64,000 nucleotides of DNA from Candidatus Uhrbacteria bacterium (GCA_020850575.1 JADZEJ010000007.1:1-64000); one strand, 5' to 3'. Positions 50,879 to 58,512 are shown, counted from the first letter of the stretch. Notes: a model not told the origin generated them from the sequence alone. Translations and numbers: made by a program.

Positions 50879-52072
50879 CTACTTCAAAAGACAAACCAAA
50901 CCCGGTAATTTTCCTTTTGCAGCAATAAATTCCAACATAGCTCCTCCGCCTGTAGATAAATAATCAAACCACTCCGACATTCCAGTGGCAATCGCAATCG
51001 GCAAAGTATCTCCACCTCCCACTACACCGTAAGTCTTTCCCTTACTGCGCGCTGCAATTGCACGACCAATAACCAAAGATCCGTGTGAAAAAACTGGGAT
51101 CTCTGCTACACCCATCGGACCATTCCAAACCACTGTCTTGGCTTGTGCAATAAGTTCAGACCAATCTTGCATCGTTTTCGGTCCAATATCTCCGATCATT
51201 TCTGATTTTAATACTCCAGAAACCGGAACGACACGGGCAATGGCCCCATCTTCAATTTTCTTTGTCACGGTGACATCAACTGGCAAATGAATTTTTTTAT
51301 TTTTTAATAAAGTCTTCGCAACCACAACACCTTCTTTTTCAACAAACGATTTTCCAATTTCTCTTTTTTGCGCTACAAAAAAAGCATGCGCCATTGCCCC
51401 ACCGATACACACATGATCAGCAATCTGAAGTAATGACTGTATGACTTCAATCTTAGTCGTAATCTTTGCTCCACCAATAAAAGCCACAAATGGTTTTTTT
51501 GGTTTTTCAATCAGCTTTTCCAAGGCTTTCACTTCATCCGACAAATTTTGTCCAGCAAAATGTGGGAGTAATGAAGCAACACCGACAACGGAAGCATGTG
51601 AACGATGTGCGCTCGCAAAAGCATCATTCACGTACAAATCAGCTAAAGAAGCATAAGCTTTTGCTAATTTTTTATCGTTTTTCTCTTCTCCTTTATTAAA
51701 ACGAACATTCTCCAAAAGAAAAACCGTTCCCGGTAAAGCATTCGAAACGATTGAAGAAACTCGAGACAAACCACGTTCTGCATCTAATGCATACGGTAAA
51801 TGACCAACTTCCAAACCATGACCCAAAGATAATAAAGTTAGTAAACGTTTTGTGCTTAATTTCAAATCTCTTCCTTGAGGTCTACCAAGATGAGTTGCAA
51901 TTAAAACAATCGCCCCTCGTTCTTTCAGCATATTCACTGTTGCAATGGAACGAGATAACTTCAATGAATCTACTGCGTCAAAACCGGCATCTAAAGGAAC
52001 GTTCCAATCAACACGTAAAAAAACGCGCTTACCTTGTAATGACTTACTCGTTGAAAGGAGAGGGAGTTTCAT
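50879..52072 (-). CDS. pgk: Phosphoglycerate kinase
   Basis: Makes ATP from 1,3-bisphosphoglycerate. The start at 52070-52072 gives 397 residues and the expected early motif VFLRVDWNVPLD. The substrate region THLGRPQG, LLENVRFNKGEEKND, NDAFASAHRSHASVVG and the GGAKITTKIEVI signature follow. The C-terminal nucleotide domain ends in TVVWNGPMGVAE, VVGGGDTLPIA and STGGGAMLEFIA. The extended -10 TGCTACACT ends six bases before this ATG and the upstream frame overlaps the gap stop, so 52072 is preferred. It directly follows gap, the usual order. Confidence 0.97.
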   Translation of the reverse strand: MKLPLLSTSKSLQGKRVFLRVDWNVPLDAGFDAVDSLKLSRSIATVNMLKERGAIVLIATHLGRPQGRDLKLSTKRLLTLLSLGHGLEVGHLPYALDAERGLSRVSSIVSNALPGTVFLLENVRFNKGEEKNDKKLAKAYASLADLYVNDAFASAHRSHASVVGVASLLPHFAGQNLSDEVKALEKLIEKPKKPFVAFIGGAKITTKIEVIQSLLQIADHVCIGGAMAHAFFVAQKREIGKSFVEKEGVVVAKTLLKNKKIHLPVDVTVTKKIEDGAIARVVPVSGVLKSEMIGDIGPKTMQDWSELIAQAKTVVWNGPMGVAEIPVFSHGSLVIGRAIAARSKGKTYGVVGGGDTLPIAIATGMSEWFDYLSTGGGAMLEFIAAKGKLPGLVCLLK

Positions 52073-52078
52073 TGCAAC

Positions 52079-52087
52079 AGTGTAGCA
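52079..52087 (-). promoter_or_regulatory. Extended -10 of pgk (leaderless)
   Basis: TG-C-TACACT on the minus strand ends six bases before the ATG at 52070-52072. It lies just downstream of the gap stop codon, so pgk may also be expressed independently of gap. Confidence 0.5.
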
Positions 52088-52101
52088 TGATTTCGAAGTC
52101 A

Positions 52102-53109
52102 TTAACGGAGCGTTTTACCTACAAGTATCGCCATTTCCGCTAATCGATGCGAATAACCCCATTCATTATCATACCAAGCTAAAACCTTCACCATGTCACC
52201 ATCGACAACCTGGGTACAATTCAAATCAACGATACATGAAGCAGGATTGCCAATAAAATCACTTGAAACTAATTCTTCTTCCGTTACCGTCAAAATACCT
52301 TTATAACGTGCATTTTTTGACGATTTTTTTAATACAGAATTTATTTCTTCAATCGTCGTTTTCCTTTTCAATAAAAATGTAAAATCCGATAAAGAAACGC
52401 AAGGAGTTGGAACTCGAATCGAAATCCCATCAAAAATACCTTTAAATTCAGGGATCGTTTCAGCAACCGCTATTGCAGCTCCAGTCGTCGTCGGTATGAT
52501 ATTCTGTGCTGCTGCACGAGCACGACGCAAATCTTTATGCGGACCATCTTGCAAAACTTGATCTGCCGTATACGAATGAATTGTCGTCATCATTGCTTTT
52601 TTGACCCCGAACACTTCATGCATAACTGCTGCGACAGGTGCGATGCAATTAGTAGTACAACTTGCGTTATTAATCACTTTTGTTGTTTTTCCTGCATTTT
52701 TTTCATTTACACCAAGCACATGGGTTGGAACATTTCCGCCTTTCGCTGGAGCAGAAATAATGACACGCTTTGCACCAGCTGTAATGTGTTGCAAAGCACC
52801 CGTTTCATCCGTAAACCGACCGGTACATTCTAAAACCACATCAACTTTCAATGCACCCCAAGGTAATTTTGTCGGATCTTTCTCGGCAAAAACTGGAATT
52901 TTAAAACCATCAATAATAATATGTTTCGCATCGAAAGTAACCTCATGATTCCACATGTGATAAGTAGAATCATGCTTTAACAAATGTGCCAAAGTTTTTG
53001 TATCCGTTAAATCGTTAATTCCAACGACTTTAAATCCGGGCTTCCCAAATCCTGCTTTCAAACTGTTGCGGCCTATTCGGCCAAATCCATTAATTGCAAT
53101 TGTAGGCAT
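52102..53109 (-). CDS. gap: Glyceraldehyde-3-phosphate dehydrogenase
   Basis: Oxidative phosphorylation of glyceraldehyde-3-phosphate to 1,3-bisphosphoglycerate with NAD(P). The N-terminal AINGFGRIGRNSLKA is the dinucleotide fold. The catalytic NNASCTTNCIAPV contains the nucleophilic Cys, and HSYTADQVLQDGPHKDLRRARAA and the C-terminal WYDNEWGYSHRLAEMA are canonical. The 335-residue length is normal. TATACT lies eight bases before the ATG. A terminator for the upstream 242-residue gene separates it from that gene. Confidence 0.97.
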   Translation of the reverse strand: MPTIAINGFGRIGRNSLKAGFGKPGFKVVGINDLTDTKTLAHLLKHDSTYHMWNHEVTFDAKHIIIDGFKIPVFAEKDPTKLPWGALKVDVVLECTGRFTDETGALQHITAGAKRVIISAPAKGGNVPTHVLGVNEKNAGKTTKVINNASCTTNCIAPVAAVMHEVFGVKKAMMTTIHSYTADQVLQDGPHKDLRRARAAAQNIIPTTTGAAIAVAETIPEFKGIFDGISIRVPTPCVSLSDFTFLLKRKTTIEEINSVLKKSSKNARYKGILTVTEEELVSSDFIGNPASCIVDLNCTQVVDGDMVKVLAWYDNEWGYSHRLAEMAILVGKTLR

Positions 53110-53117
53110 ATTTCAAG

Positions 53118-53123
53118 AGTATA
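53118..53123 (-). promoter_or_regulatory. -10 box of gap
   Basis: TATACT on the minus strand ends eight bases before the gap ATG. The region upstream is the T-rich side of a terminator hairpin and shows no clear -35. Confidence 0.4.
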
Positions 53124-53134
53124 GCGTACTATAT

Positions 53135-53171
53135 AAAAAATCTCACTTCATGCTGCATAGTGAGATTTTTT
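53135..53171 (-). terminator. Terminator after the 242-residue protein gene
   Basis: A 13-bp perfect stem (AAAAAATCTCACT with AGTGAGATTTTTT) and an 11-nt loop lie 17 bp after the stop. On the minus strand the stem ends in T6 and the run ATATA. Confidence 0.9.
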
Positions 53172-53188
53172 ATTGAATATGTATGGTC

Positions 53189-53917
53189 TTAGAAAAAAAT
53201 CTGTACTTCACGTTTTTCTTTTTTCCATTCAGATTTTACTTTCACTAACACATCGTACTCAATCGTTTTGGCGTCCTTCCATCGTACTGACATTTCTTTT
53301 TCAAATGGAGTACCAATACCGGTCGATTCGGTCAAAGCATTAAAAATGACAATAAATCGTTCTTTTCGTGCAGTGGTCGTATCATTCAAAAGTTCAACCG
53401 CAACACCTTTTTTACCAACTTTTACATCTTCATATCCTGCAAACTTTGAACCATCCGCTGAAACCGAACCACGAGATAAAATCCCACTTGGACTCGATCC
53501 GTTTTGTACCAAATCAGCCCCTCCTTTTGCGGGTACTAAATTCAAATCTGATTCTTGAGATCCAGGAGGTGAAACCGCTGGTATACTCGAAGAAGATACT
53601 GATGATAACTGTTGCACTGCTTCAAGTAATTGCGATATGCGTGACTCTTGTTTCATCATGTATAACTCAATATCAGCAAAGTTTTTCATTTTAGATTCAA
53701 GAATTTGCAAACGTGTTGCAATAATCAAAATCATTAGACCTCCTGCTAAACTAAAGCCAAGAAGCACTACCCACAACATCAAAATATGCGCGCCATGTTG
53801 ACCCATCGTACGTCGATGATAAGCATGATGCGAATGATCAAACACTGATGGCGATTTTATTTTCAACGTTCGTTGCGATGCAACTGAACGAGTTCGTGTG
53901 GTAGAAGAGCGAGACAT
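53189..53917 (-). CDS. Single-pass membrane protein with coiled coil, 242 aa
   Basis: Start at the ATG at 53915-53917. About 42 basic, Ser/Thr/His-rich cytoplasmic residues precede one membrane helix (about 44-68, ILMLWVVLLGFSLAGGLMILII). A Leu-rich helical or coiled-coil stretch (about 70-105) and a Ser/Pro/Gly linker follow. The C-terminal beta domain (about 155-242) contains VELLNDTTTARKERFIVIFNAL and ends in a basic strand. No family is recognised. It is divergent from the P-type ATPase, with the two -10 boxes 10 bp apart, and is closed by a strong terminator. Confidence 0.8.
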   Translation of the reverse strand: MSRSSTTRTRSVASQRTLKIKSPSVFDHSHHAYHRRTMGQHGAHILMLWVVLLGFSLAGGLMILIIATRLQILESKMKNFADIELYMMKQESRISQLLEAVQQLSSVSSSSIPAVSPPGSQESDLNLVPAKGGADLVQNGSSPSGILSRGSVSADGSKFAGYEDVKVGKKGVAVELLNDTTTARKERFIVIFNALTESTGIGTPFEKEMSVRWKDAKTIEYDVLVKVKSEWKKEKREVQIFF

Positions 53918-53927
53918 GTTGAGACAA

Positions 53928-53949
53928 AGTATAACATATTCGATATCAT
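53928..53949. promoter_or_regulatory. Divergent -10 boxes of the 242-residue protein and P-type ATPase genes
   Basis: On the minus strand TG-T-TATACT (53928-53936) ends ten bases before the ATG of the 242-residue gene. On the plus strand TATCAT (53944-53949) ends six bases before the ATPase ATG at 53956. The whole intergenic space is 38 bp. Confidence 0.5.
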
Positions 53950-53955
53950 TCACCC

Positions 53956-56550
53956 ATGCCTCATCCACGCGATCTCGCTCCTCTTGAAAAAACAATTGTT
54001 CTTAAACAATTACAAACACAACTCTCGGGACTCACACAAAAACAAATTACCATAAATAGTAAGTCTGAAACGAATGAAGTAAAAACTGCCAAACCGGCAG
54101 GAATAGTCAGACGTTTTTTTCGTGAATTCAAAAGTCCATTAATTTATATTTTATTACTAGTTGCAATCATCTCTCCGCTAATTGGTAAATGGACAGATGC
54201 AATCATTATTTTTGCAGTTCTCCTCTTAAATGCCTGCATTGGTGTATACCAAGAAGGCAAGGCTTCTGAAGCTCTTTCAAAACTACAACATGCTTTTGTC
54301 TCAACTACTACGGTAAGACGAAACGGGAGCGTTCAACGCATTTCAACGAATGAAGTTCTCATGGGAGATATCGTGCTCTTGCAAGCAGGTGATCAAGTTC
54401 CTGCTGATGGTCGCATCATTCAATCAATCGGCCTTCAGGTAGACGAAAGCGCTTTAACCGGTGAATCTGTTCCGGTAAATAAAACTGACACGGTGCAACA
54501 AATCAATAAAGATACGCCACTTGGTGATATCCGTAATGCAGCGTTTCGACAAACCTTAATAGTGCATGGTTCGGGAGAAATGGTCGTTTCTGCCATTGGT
54601 CACAATACAGAAATAGGACATATTGCAACCTTACTAAAACAACATCAAACAGAACCTCCTCTTGTCAAAAAAATTCGTACGCTCAGTCGAAACATTGCTT
54701 TTGCTGTTATAAGTTTTTCTTTGTTTCTTGGAGTAATCGGTTTACTTTCTGGTCGTCCAAAAGGACTCATTATCGCTACTGTCGCAAGCCTGGCGGTATC
54801 GATTATCCCAGAAGGTCTACCCGTTGTTCTCACGCTTGTCTTGGCACGAGGTGTAGGACGTATGGCAACAAAAAACGCCATTGTAAAGCATCAACATGCA
54901 GTTGAAGGACTTGGCAATATTGATGTAATCTGTACAGATAAAACAGGTACATTAACCGAAAATCGTCTCAAGGTAGCGTATGCATTTTCTGATGGAGAGC
55001 TCTTATCACTTTCTTCCGGCAAAGAAAACAAAAAAATTTTAAAGAAAAAACCCTTTACTCAATTAACCCTTGCTTGCGCTGCATTAGGTGTCGGTTCAAT
55101 GCATCAAGAAAAAGGAGAATGGATAAAAGATGGTGATCCGATTAATTCTGCTCTGGCCATGTTCGCCTTACGCATGAACACGCAGCTCTTCCCCGAACAT
55201 ATTTTAGAAGAAATACCCTTTTCATTTGAAACAAAAACTCGCACACTTCGTTTTCAATATAAACAAAAAAAGCTAGACATTTTAGCCGGAGCTCCAGAAG
55301 AAGTTGCTAAACTCTGTCAATTTCAAATAAATCAAATTGAACAAAAAACCTGGCAAGATCTTGCCAAACAAGGACAACGTATCATCGCTATCGCAATTCG
55401 CGACAGTCAGGAGGAAATTAAAAAAACGACCAATTGGAGTTTTCTCGGCTTCGTCGGCTTAAGTGATACCTTAAGATCACAAGTAAAAGAAAGCGTTCGT
55501 TGGTGCCAAACTCAAGGAATCCGAGTCGCTATGATTACCGGAGATCATCCTGATACGGCTTTTGCAATAGCAAAAAAAGCGGGCATTGCCACAAACAGTA
55601 ATCAAGTACTTGCAGGAAAACAACTAGATCAATTAGACGATGCAATTCTTGCGGAAAAAATCATGAACATTTGTGTATTTGCGCGCATCACGCCAGAACA
55701 CAAAGTACGTATCGTTAAAGCTTTCCAAGCAAAAAATAAAAAAACAGCCATGACTGGCGATGGCGTCAATGATGCACCCGCACTTCAGGCGGCTGATATC
55801 GGAATTGCTATGGGAAAGAGTGGTACCGACGTCGCACGTGAAGCCGCTGATATCATTTTAACTGATGATCACTTTGCGACGATCATCACTGCTATTCAAG
55901 AAGGGCGAGCTATCATTGGCAATGTACGCAAAGTACTCACATACCTCTTCTCCACCAGCATGGGAGAGGCTTTGATTATCTCTCTTGCTCTCATCGGACA
56001 ATTACCGATTCCTTTACTTCCAGCACAAATTCTCTGGCTGAATTTTGTAACCGATGGCTTACTTGTTGTGGCTTTAGCAATGGAACCAACCCACTACAGC
56101 CTCCACGCTCATCGAGATGGAAAATTGCTTGATCGTTCATCCGTAATTCGCATCTCGTTATTAGGAGCAACGATGGCAATCGGCAGCTTAATCGTTTATG
56201 TCTACACAATAAAAAATTTATCTGTTATTCAATCACAAAGTATAACCTTGCTTACAATGGCAATATTTCAATGGGTCAATGCCTGGTGTACGCGTAGCGA
56301 ATCACACTCAATTTTCAAACTTTCAATCATCACCAATCCCTTCCTCATTCTTGCTACCGTATTAGTTGCTCTTACCCAACTAAGTGCTTTCAATACATCT
56401 TTCCTCCAAAATATTCTTCATGTTGTTCCTATTTCTTGGGAGGCTTGGGCGATATCCGTAACTGTTTCGTTAAGTGTGATTGTGGTTGACGAAGGTTGGA
56501 AACAGTGGAGCGCACGCCATCGCCTAAAGATTGCTCGCGTCGCCATCTAG
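53956..56550 (+). CDS. Cation-transporting P-type ATPase (P2 type)
   Basis: An 864-residue ATP-driven ion pump. The actuator loop has DESALTGESVPVNK and the phosphorylation site is Asp328 in ICTDKTGTLTENRL. The hinge has MTGDGVNDAPALQAADIGIAMG, and the fourth membrane helix has SIIPEGLPVVLTL. PEGLP and the overall layout fit P2 pumps (calcium or sodium/potassium-like), and the N-terminal cation-ATPase segment PRDLAPLEKTIVLKQL is shortened. About ten membrane helices are present, including a C-terminal group after residue 660. The last 122 bp overlap the trmD 3' end on the other strand. The ion cannot be fixed from motifs alone, and calcium or manganese is likeliest. Confidence 0.93.
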   Translation: MPHPRDLAPLEKTIVLKQLQTQLSGLTQKQITINSKSETNEVKTAKPAGIVRRFFREFKSPLIYILLLVAIISPLIGKWTDAIIIFAVLLLNACIGVYQEGKASEALSKLQHAFVSTTTVRRNGSVQRISTNEVLMGDIVLLQAGDQVPADGRIIQSIGLQVDESALTGESVPVNKTDTVQQINKDTPLGDIRNAAFRQTLIVHGSGEMVVSAIGHNTEIGHIATLLKQHQTEPPLVKKIRTLSRNIAFAVISFSLFLGVIGLLSGRPKGLIIATVASLAVSIIPEGLPVVLTLVLARGVGRMATKNAIVKHQHAVEGLGNIDVICTDKTGTLTENRLKVAYAFSDGELLSLSSGKENKKILKKKPFTQLTLACAALGVGSMHQEKGEWIKDGDPINSALAMFALRMNTQLFPEHILEEIPFSFETKTRTLRFQYKQKKLDILAGAPEEVAKLCQFQINQIEQKTWQDLAKQGQRIIAIAIRDSQEEIKKTTNWSFLGFVGLSDTLRSQVKESVRWCQTQGIRVAMITGDHPDTAFAIAKKAGIATNSNQVLAGKQLDQLDDAILAEKIMNICVFARITPEHKVRIVKAFQAKNKKTAMTGDGVNDAPALQAADIGIAMGKSGTDVAREAADIILTDDHFATIITAIQEGRAIIGNVRKVLTYLFSTSMGEALIISLALIGQLPIPLLPAQILWLNFVTDGLLVVALAMEPTHYSLHAHRDGKLLDRSSVIRISLLGATMAIGSLIVYVYTIKNLSVIQSQSITLLTMAIFQWVNAWCTRSESHSIFKLSIITNPFLILATVLVALTQLSAFNTSFLQNILHVVPISWEAWAISVTVSLSVIVVDEGWKQWSARHRLKIARVAI

Positions 56551-57205
56551 CGATTGCCGCATGATTTCCGGACAATAAAATCGACGGAACCTTCCATCCA
56601 CAAAATTCTTCTGGTCGCGAATATTGCGGATATTCTCGTGTCTCACCATCACTCCAAGATTCTTCTTGTAACGATTGTTCCTTACCTAAAACACCATGGC
56701 GTAAACGTGCGACTGCATCCGTCATAACAAGTGATGCTAATTCCCCACCCGTCATGACATAAGGACCAATTGACAACTCTTCATCAACCAAATGTGTCGC
56801 CACACGCTCATCAACACCTTCATAACGTCCACACAAAAAAACTAACCGATCATAATCCGCTAAACGTTGCGCGTCCGCTTGTGTAAATAATGTTCCTTTT
56901 GCGCTAGTCAAGATAATTCGTGTCTTTTTTGCAGCTACCGTTGGTTCCCCGTTTTTTTTACGTAATTTCAAATCCATCAAAGCCTTTTGAAAAGGCTCAA
57001 TCATCATCACCATACCGACACCTCCGCCAAAAGGACGATCGTCAACATGACCATATTGATCCACTGCCCAATCACGCAATTGATGTACCACGATTTCTAA
57101 TCGCCCTGTCTGTTGCGCTCGTCCTAAAATTGATGCATTCAAATATCCCGGAAACATTTCCGGAAATAAACTCAAAAAATCTACACGCAAAGACTTACCT
57201 TTCAT
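56429..57205 (-). CDS. trmD: tRNA (guanine-N1)-methyltransferase TrmD
   Basis: Methylates G37 of tRNAs, preventing +1 frameshifting. The trefoil-knot SAM site is VFLCGRYEGVDERV with ELSIGPYVMTGGELASLVMTDAVARL. The early LFPEMFPGYLNASILGRA and YGHVDDRPFGGGVGMVM are canonical. The normal C-terminus ARWRREQSL is followed by about 30 extra residues. That extra tail is encoded where the gene overlaps the convergent ATPase. It lies downstream of khpA and rpsP with a bidirectional terminator between, and has its own promoter six bases before the ATG. Confidence 0.96.
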   Translation of the reverse strand: MKGKSLRVDFLSLFPEMFPGYLNASILGRAQQTGRLEIVVHQLRDWAVDQYGHVDDRPFGGGVGMVMMIEPFQKALMDLKLRKKNGEPTVAAKKTRIILTSAKGTLFTQADAQRLADYDRLVFLCGRYEGVDERVATHLVDEELSIGPYVMTGGELASLVMTDAVARLRHGVLGKEQSLQEESWSDGETREYPQYSRPEEFCGWKVPSILLSGNHAAIARWRREQSLGDGVRSTVSNLRQPQSHLTKQLRISPKPPKK

Positions 57206-57211
57206 GAAAAA

Positions 57212-57240
57212 GATGTATCACAAAACAAGAAACATGTCAC
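57212..57240 (-). promoter_or_regulatory. Promoter of trmD (leaderless)
   Basis: GTGACA (57235-57240) and the extended -10 TG-A-TACATC (57212-57217) are 17 bp apart. The ATG at 57203-57205 begins after six bases. Confidence 0.6.
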
Positions 57241-57246
57241 CTCTTC

Positions 57247-57282
57247 ATATAAAAAAACAGACGTTCATCTGTTTTTTTATAT
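57247..57282. terminator. Terminator between khpA and trmD
   Basis: A 15-bp perfect stem ATATAAAAAAACAGA/TCTGTTTTTTTATAT with loop CGTTCA. T7 runs on both strands make it usable in either direction. Here it ends khpA. Confidence 0.9.
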
Positions 57283-57292
57283 TTATATGAGA

Positions 57293-57664
57293 TTAAATCC
57301 CCAAATCCGCCAAATCATCATCGCTCACCAAACCTGAGTCACCGTGTTTACCGGCATCAGAAGTCATTGGAGCCTGCATTGATCTCGATTCTTGGTGTTG
57401 ACGACGCATCTCTTCGGGTTCATAAATTTTCAAATTTACCCGAGCATTTTCTTTTGCTCCTACAATTTTAAGTAATATACGTAGGGCTCTTGCAGTCTGA
57501 CCCTGACGGCCAATGACATACCCCATATCATCCGGATTAACATAGAGCGTAATTAATACGCCTCGTTCATCCACTGTACGTTCAGTCTTCACATCAGCAC
57601 CGTGATTCACGATGGATTTGACAACGTACTCAATAAAAGCCTGGTCTTGATTCATGTCTGCCAT
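57293..57664 (-). CDS. khpA: KH-domain RNA-binding protein (KhpA-like)
   Basis: A 123-residue protein starting at the ATG at 57662-57664. The single KH domain (about 5-80) shows EYVVKSIVNHGADVKTE, YVNPDDMGYVIGRQGQTARAL (the Gly-x-x-Gly loop IGRQG) and NARVNLKIYEP. A Gln/Ser/Asp-rich acidic tail follows, longer than in Firmicutes KhpA (about 75-80 aa). It lies between rpsP and trmD, the usual place of khpA, but rimM is missing. It has its own promoter and a structured leader of about 70 nt. A second in-frame ATG three codons later is possible. Confidence 0.92.
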   Translation of the reverse strand: MADMNQDQAFIEYVVKSIVNHGADVKTERTVDERGVLITLYVNPDDMGYVIGRQGQTARALRILLKIVGAKENARVNLKIYEPEEMRRQHQESRSMQAPMTSDAGKHGDSGLVSDDDLADLGI

Positions 57665-57679
57665 ATCGACTTTATATAT

Positions 57680-57733
57680 CCCATCAAAAAAATGGGTTTT
57701 TAAGAATACTGAGCCGGATGGGCCGGTCTCTGA
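57680..57733 (-). promoter_or_regulatory. khpA leader hairpins
   Basis: The first hairpin on the minus strand is CCGG-CCCAT-CCGG. A second CCCAT (rc of 57692-57696) then pairs with ATGGG (rc of 57680-57684) across TTTTTTG. Because the loop of the first hairpin is also CCCAT, the single ATGGG can pair with either. The possible switch or pseudoknot ends 16 nt before the ATG. Confidence 0.4.
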
Positions 57734-57739
57734 TAACAA

Positions 57740-57768
57740 AGCATAACAGACCTTAACAAAGGGAGCAA
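57740..57768 (-). promoter_or_regulatory. Promoter of khpA
   Basis: TTGCTC (57763-57768) and TATGCT (57740-57745, with TG two bases upstream of it) on the minus strand are 17 bp apart. It begins directly after the rpsP terminator, predicting a start near 57733. Confidence 0.6.
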
Positions 57769-57771
57769 ATA

Positions 57772-57798
57772 AAAAAGTCTGCTTTATGCAGACTTTTT
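57772..57798 (-). terminator. Terminator overlapping the rpsP stop codon
   Basis: The 11-bp perfect stem AAAAAGTCTGC/GCAGACTTTTT has a 5-nt loop that contains the rpsP stop TAA. The last codons of rpsP form the 5' strand, and T6 follows on the minus strand. Confidence 0.9.
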
Positions 57799-58092
57799 CG
57801 CCAACTTTACTTTACGCTTCTTGGAAATTTTTACTTTCTTACGCTTCTCTCCTTCAACTAATTTTTCATCAATAAAGAGATTCCAAACCGTATCCGTAGG
57901 CTGTGCGCCTTTACTGATCCAATGTTCAATACGTTCTTTTTTCAATGTAATCGTTGCTGGAGTTGTCATTGGATTAACCAAGCCAACATTTTCAACAATT
58001 TTACCCCATGGATCCTTAGATTTTTCACATACAACCAAACGATAAATCGGTTGTTTTTTCTTACCGACGCGACTCAAGCGAATACTTAACAT
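57784..58092 (-). CDS. rpsP: 30S ribosomal protein bS16
   Basis: Small-subunit assembly protein of 102 residues. The family start SIRLSRVGKKKQPIYRLVVCEKSK and the middle WGKIVENVGLVNPM are canonical, with the typical HWISKGAQPTDTVWNLF near 53-68. The C-terminus is Lys-rich. It has a consensus promoter about 100 nt upstream and a long structured leader. Its stop codon lies in the loop of its terminator. It heads the rpsP-khpA-trmD cluster, but each of the three genes has its own promoter and a terminator after it or overlapping its end. Confidence 0.97.
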   Translation of the reverse strand: MLSIRLSRVGKKKQPIYRLVVCEKSKDPWGKIVENVGLVNPMTTPATITLKKERIEHWISKGAQPTDTVWNLFIDEKLVEGEKRKKVKISKKRKVKLAKKSA

Positions 58093-58190
58093 GTAGTAAA
58101 AGTAAATTTTTTAGATAAACCACAAAACCGACACAGAGATCGGCATGATAAAGTTGAGCTACCAGACCCATTCTTTATCTAACATTACGG
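58093..58190 (-). promoter_or_regulatory. Structured 98-nt rpsP leader with competing helices
   Basis: Near the 5' end TTAGATAAA (rc of 58174-58182) pairs perfectly with TTTATCTAA (rc of 58111-58119) close to the ATG. The overlapping GATAAAG (rc of 58173-58179) pairs equally well with an internal CTTTATC (rc of 58147-58153). A CCGA/TCGG hairpin (58128-58143) sits inside. The two long helices are mutually exclusive. Autogenous or other regulation of S16 is plausible; I know no matching RNA family. Confidence 0.55.
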
Positions 58191-58197
58191 TAATAAA

Positions 58198-58226
58198 AGA
58201 ATACGTAAATAAAGCGAATTTGTCAA
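58198..58226 (-). promoter_or_regulatory. Consensus promoter of rpsP
   Basis: TTGACA (58221-58226) and TATTCT (58198-58203) on the minus strand are 17 bp apart, predicting a start near 58191. Confidence 0.8.
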
Positions 58227-58284
58227 TAGATATACTAAAAAAGTCATACAAAGGACATTCGAAAAAAACAAAACAAAAAACAAG

Positions 58285-58314
58285 TTGATATTCAAAAATC
58301 AGACAAAATATAAT
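58285..58314 (+). promoter_or_regulatory. Upstream promoter toward tRNA-Glu
   Basis: TTGATA (58285-58290) and a perfect TATAAT (58309-58314) are 18 bp apart. It lies about 110 bp before the tRNA. It could feed the tRNA or start an unrecognised short RNA. Confidence 0.55.
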
Positions 58315-58379
58315 CATAAAGTATATTCTTATTCAGAAAATCCAAACAAAAAGAATAAAAAATACGTAATTGTCGAGAT

Positions 58380-58408
58380 TTGACAAAATGGCTAAAATCT
58401 CATATATT
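58380..58408 (+). promoter_or_regulatory. Consensus promoter of tRNA-Glu
   Basis: TTGACA (58380-58385) and TATATT (58403-58408) are 17 bp apart, predicting an 18-nt 5' leader before the tRNA. Confidence 0.85.
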
Positions 58409-58432
58409 TTTGCACACAAAAAGACAAACCAT

Positions 58433-58507
58433 GGCTCGTTCGTCTAACGGTTAGGACAGCGGCTTTTCAAGCCGTTAACAGGGGTTCGATTCCCCTACGA
58501 GCTACCA
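58433..58507 (+). tRNA. tRNA-Glu (TTC)
   Basis: The acceptor GGCTCGT pairs with ACGAGCT (terminal G-T). The D arm GTC-TAACGGTTAG-GAC and anticodon stem GCGGC/GCCGT enclose loop TTTTCAA with anticodon TTC. The T arm is GGGGT-TCGATTC-CCCT, and discriminator A and CCA are encoded (58505-58507). It is flanked by its own promoter and a terminator. Confidence 0.95.
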
Positions 58508-58512
58508 AACAA

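Larger units (their letters stand above)
58093..58432. other. 340-bp noncoding interval between rpsP and tRNA-Glu
   Basis: The interval has no supportable reading frame. It holds the rpsP leader (58093-58190), the rpsP promoter (58198-58226) and two plus-strand promoters toward tRNA-Glu (58285-58314 and 58380-58408). Between 58227 and 58284 I see only AT-rich sequence. Whether an RNA is made from the first plus promoter and ends before the tRNA is not visible. Confidence 0.7.

Noticed and set aside
58111-58182. Decayed tRNA gene on the minus strand (GGGTCTGGTAGCTCAAC resembles an acceptor and D arm)
   Set aside because: No matching acceptor 3' half, no T arm and no closing D stem. The sequence is better explained as the rpsP leader RNA.
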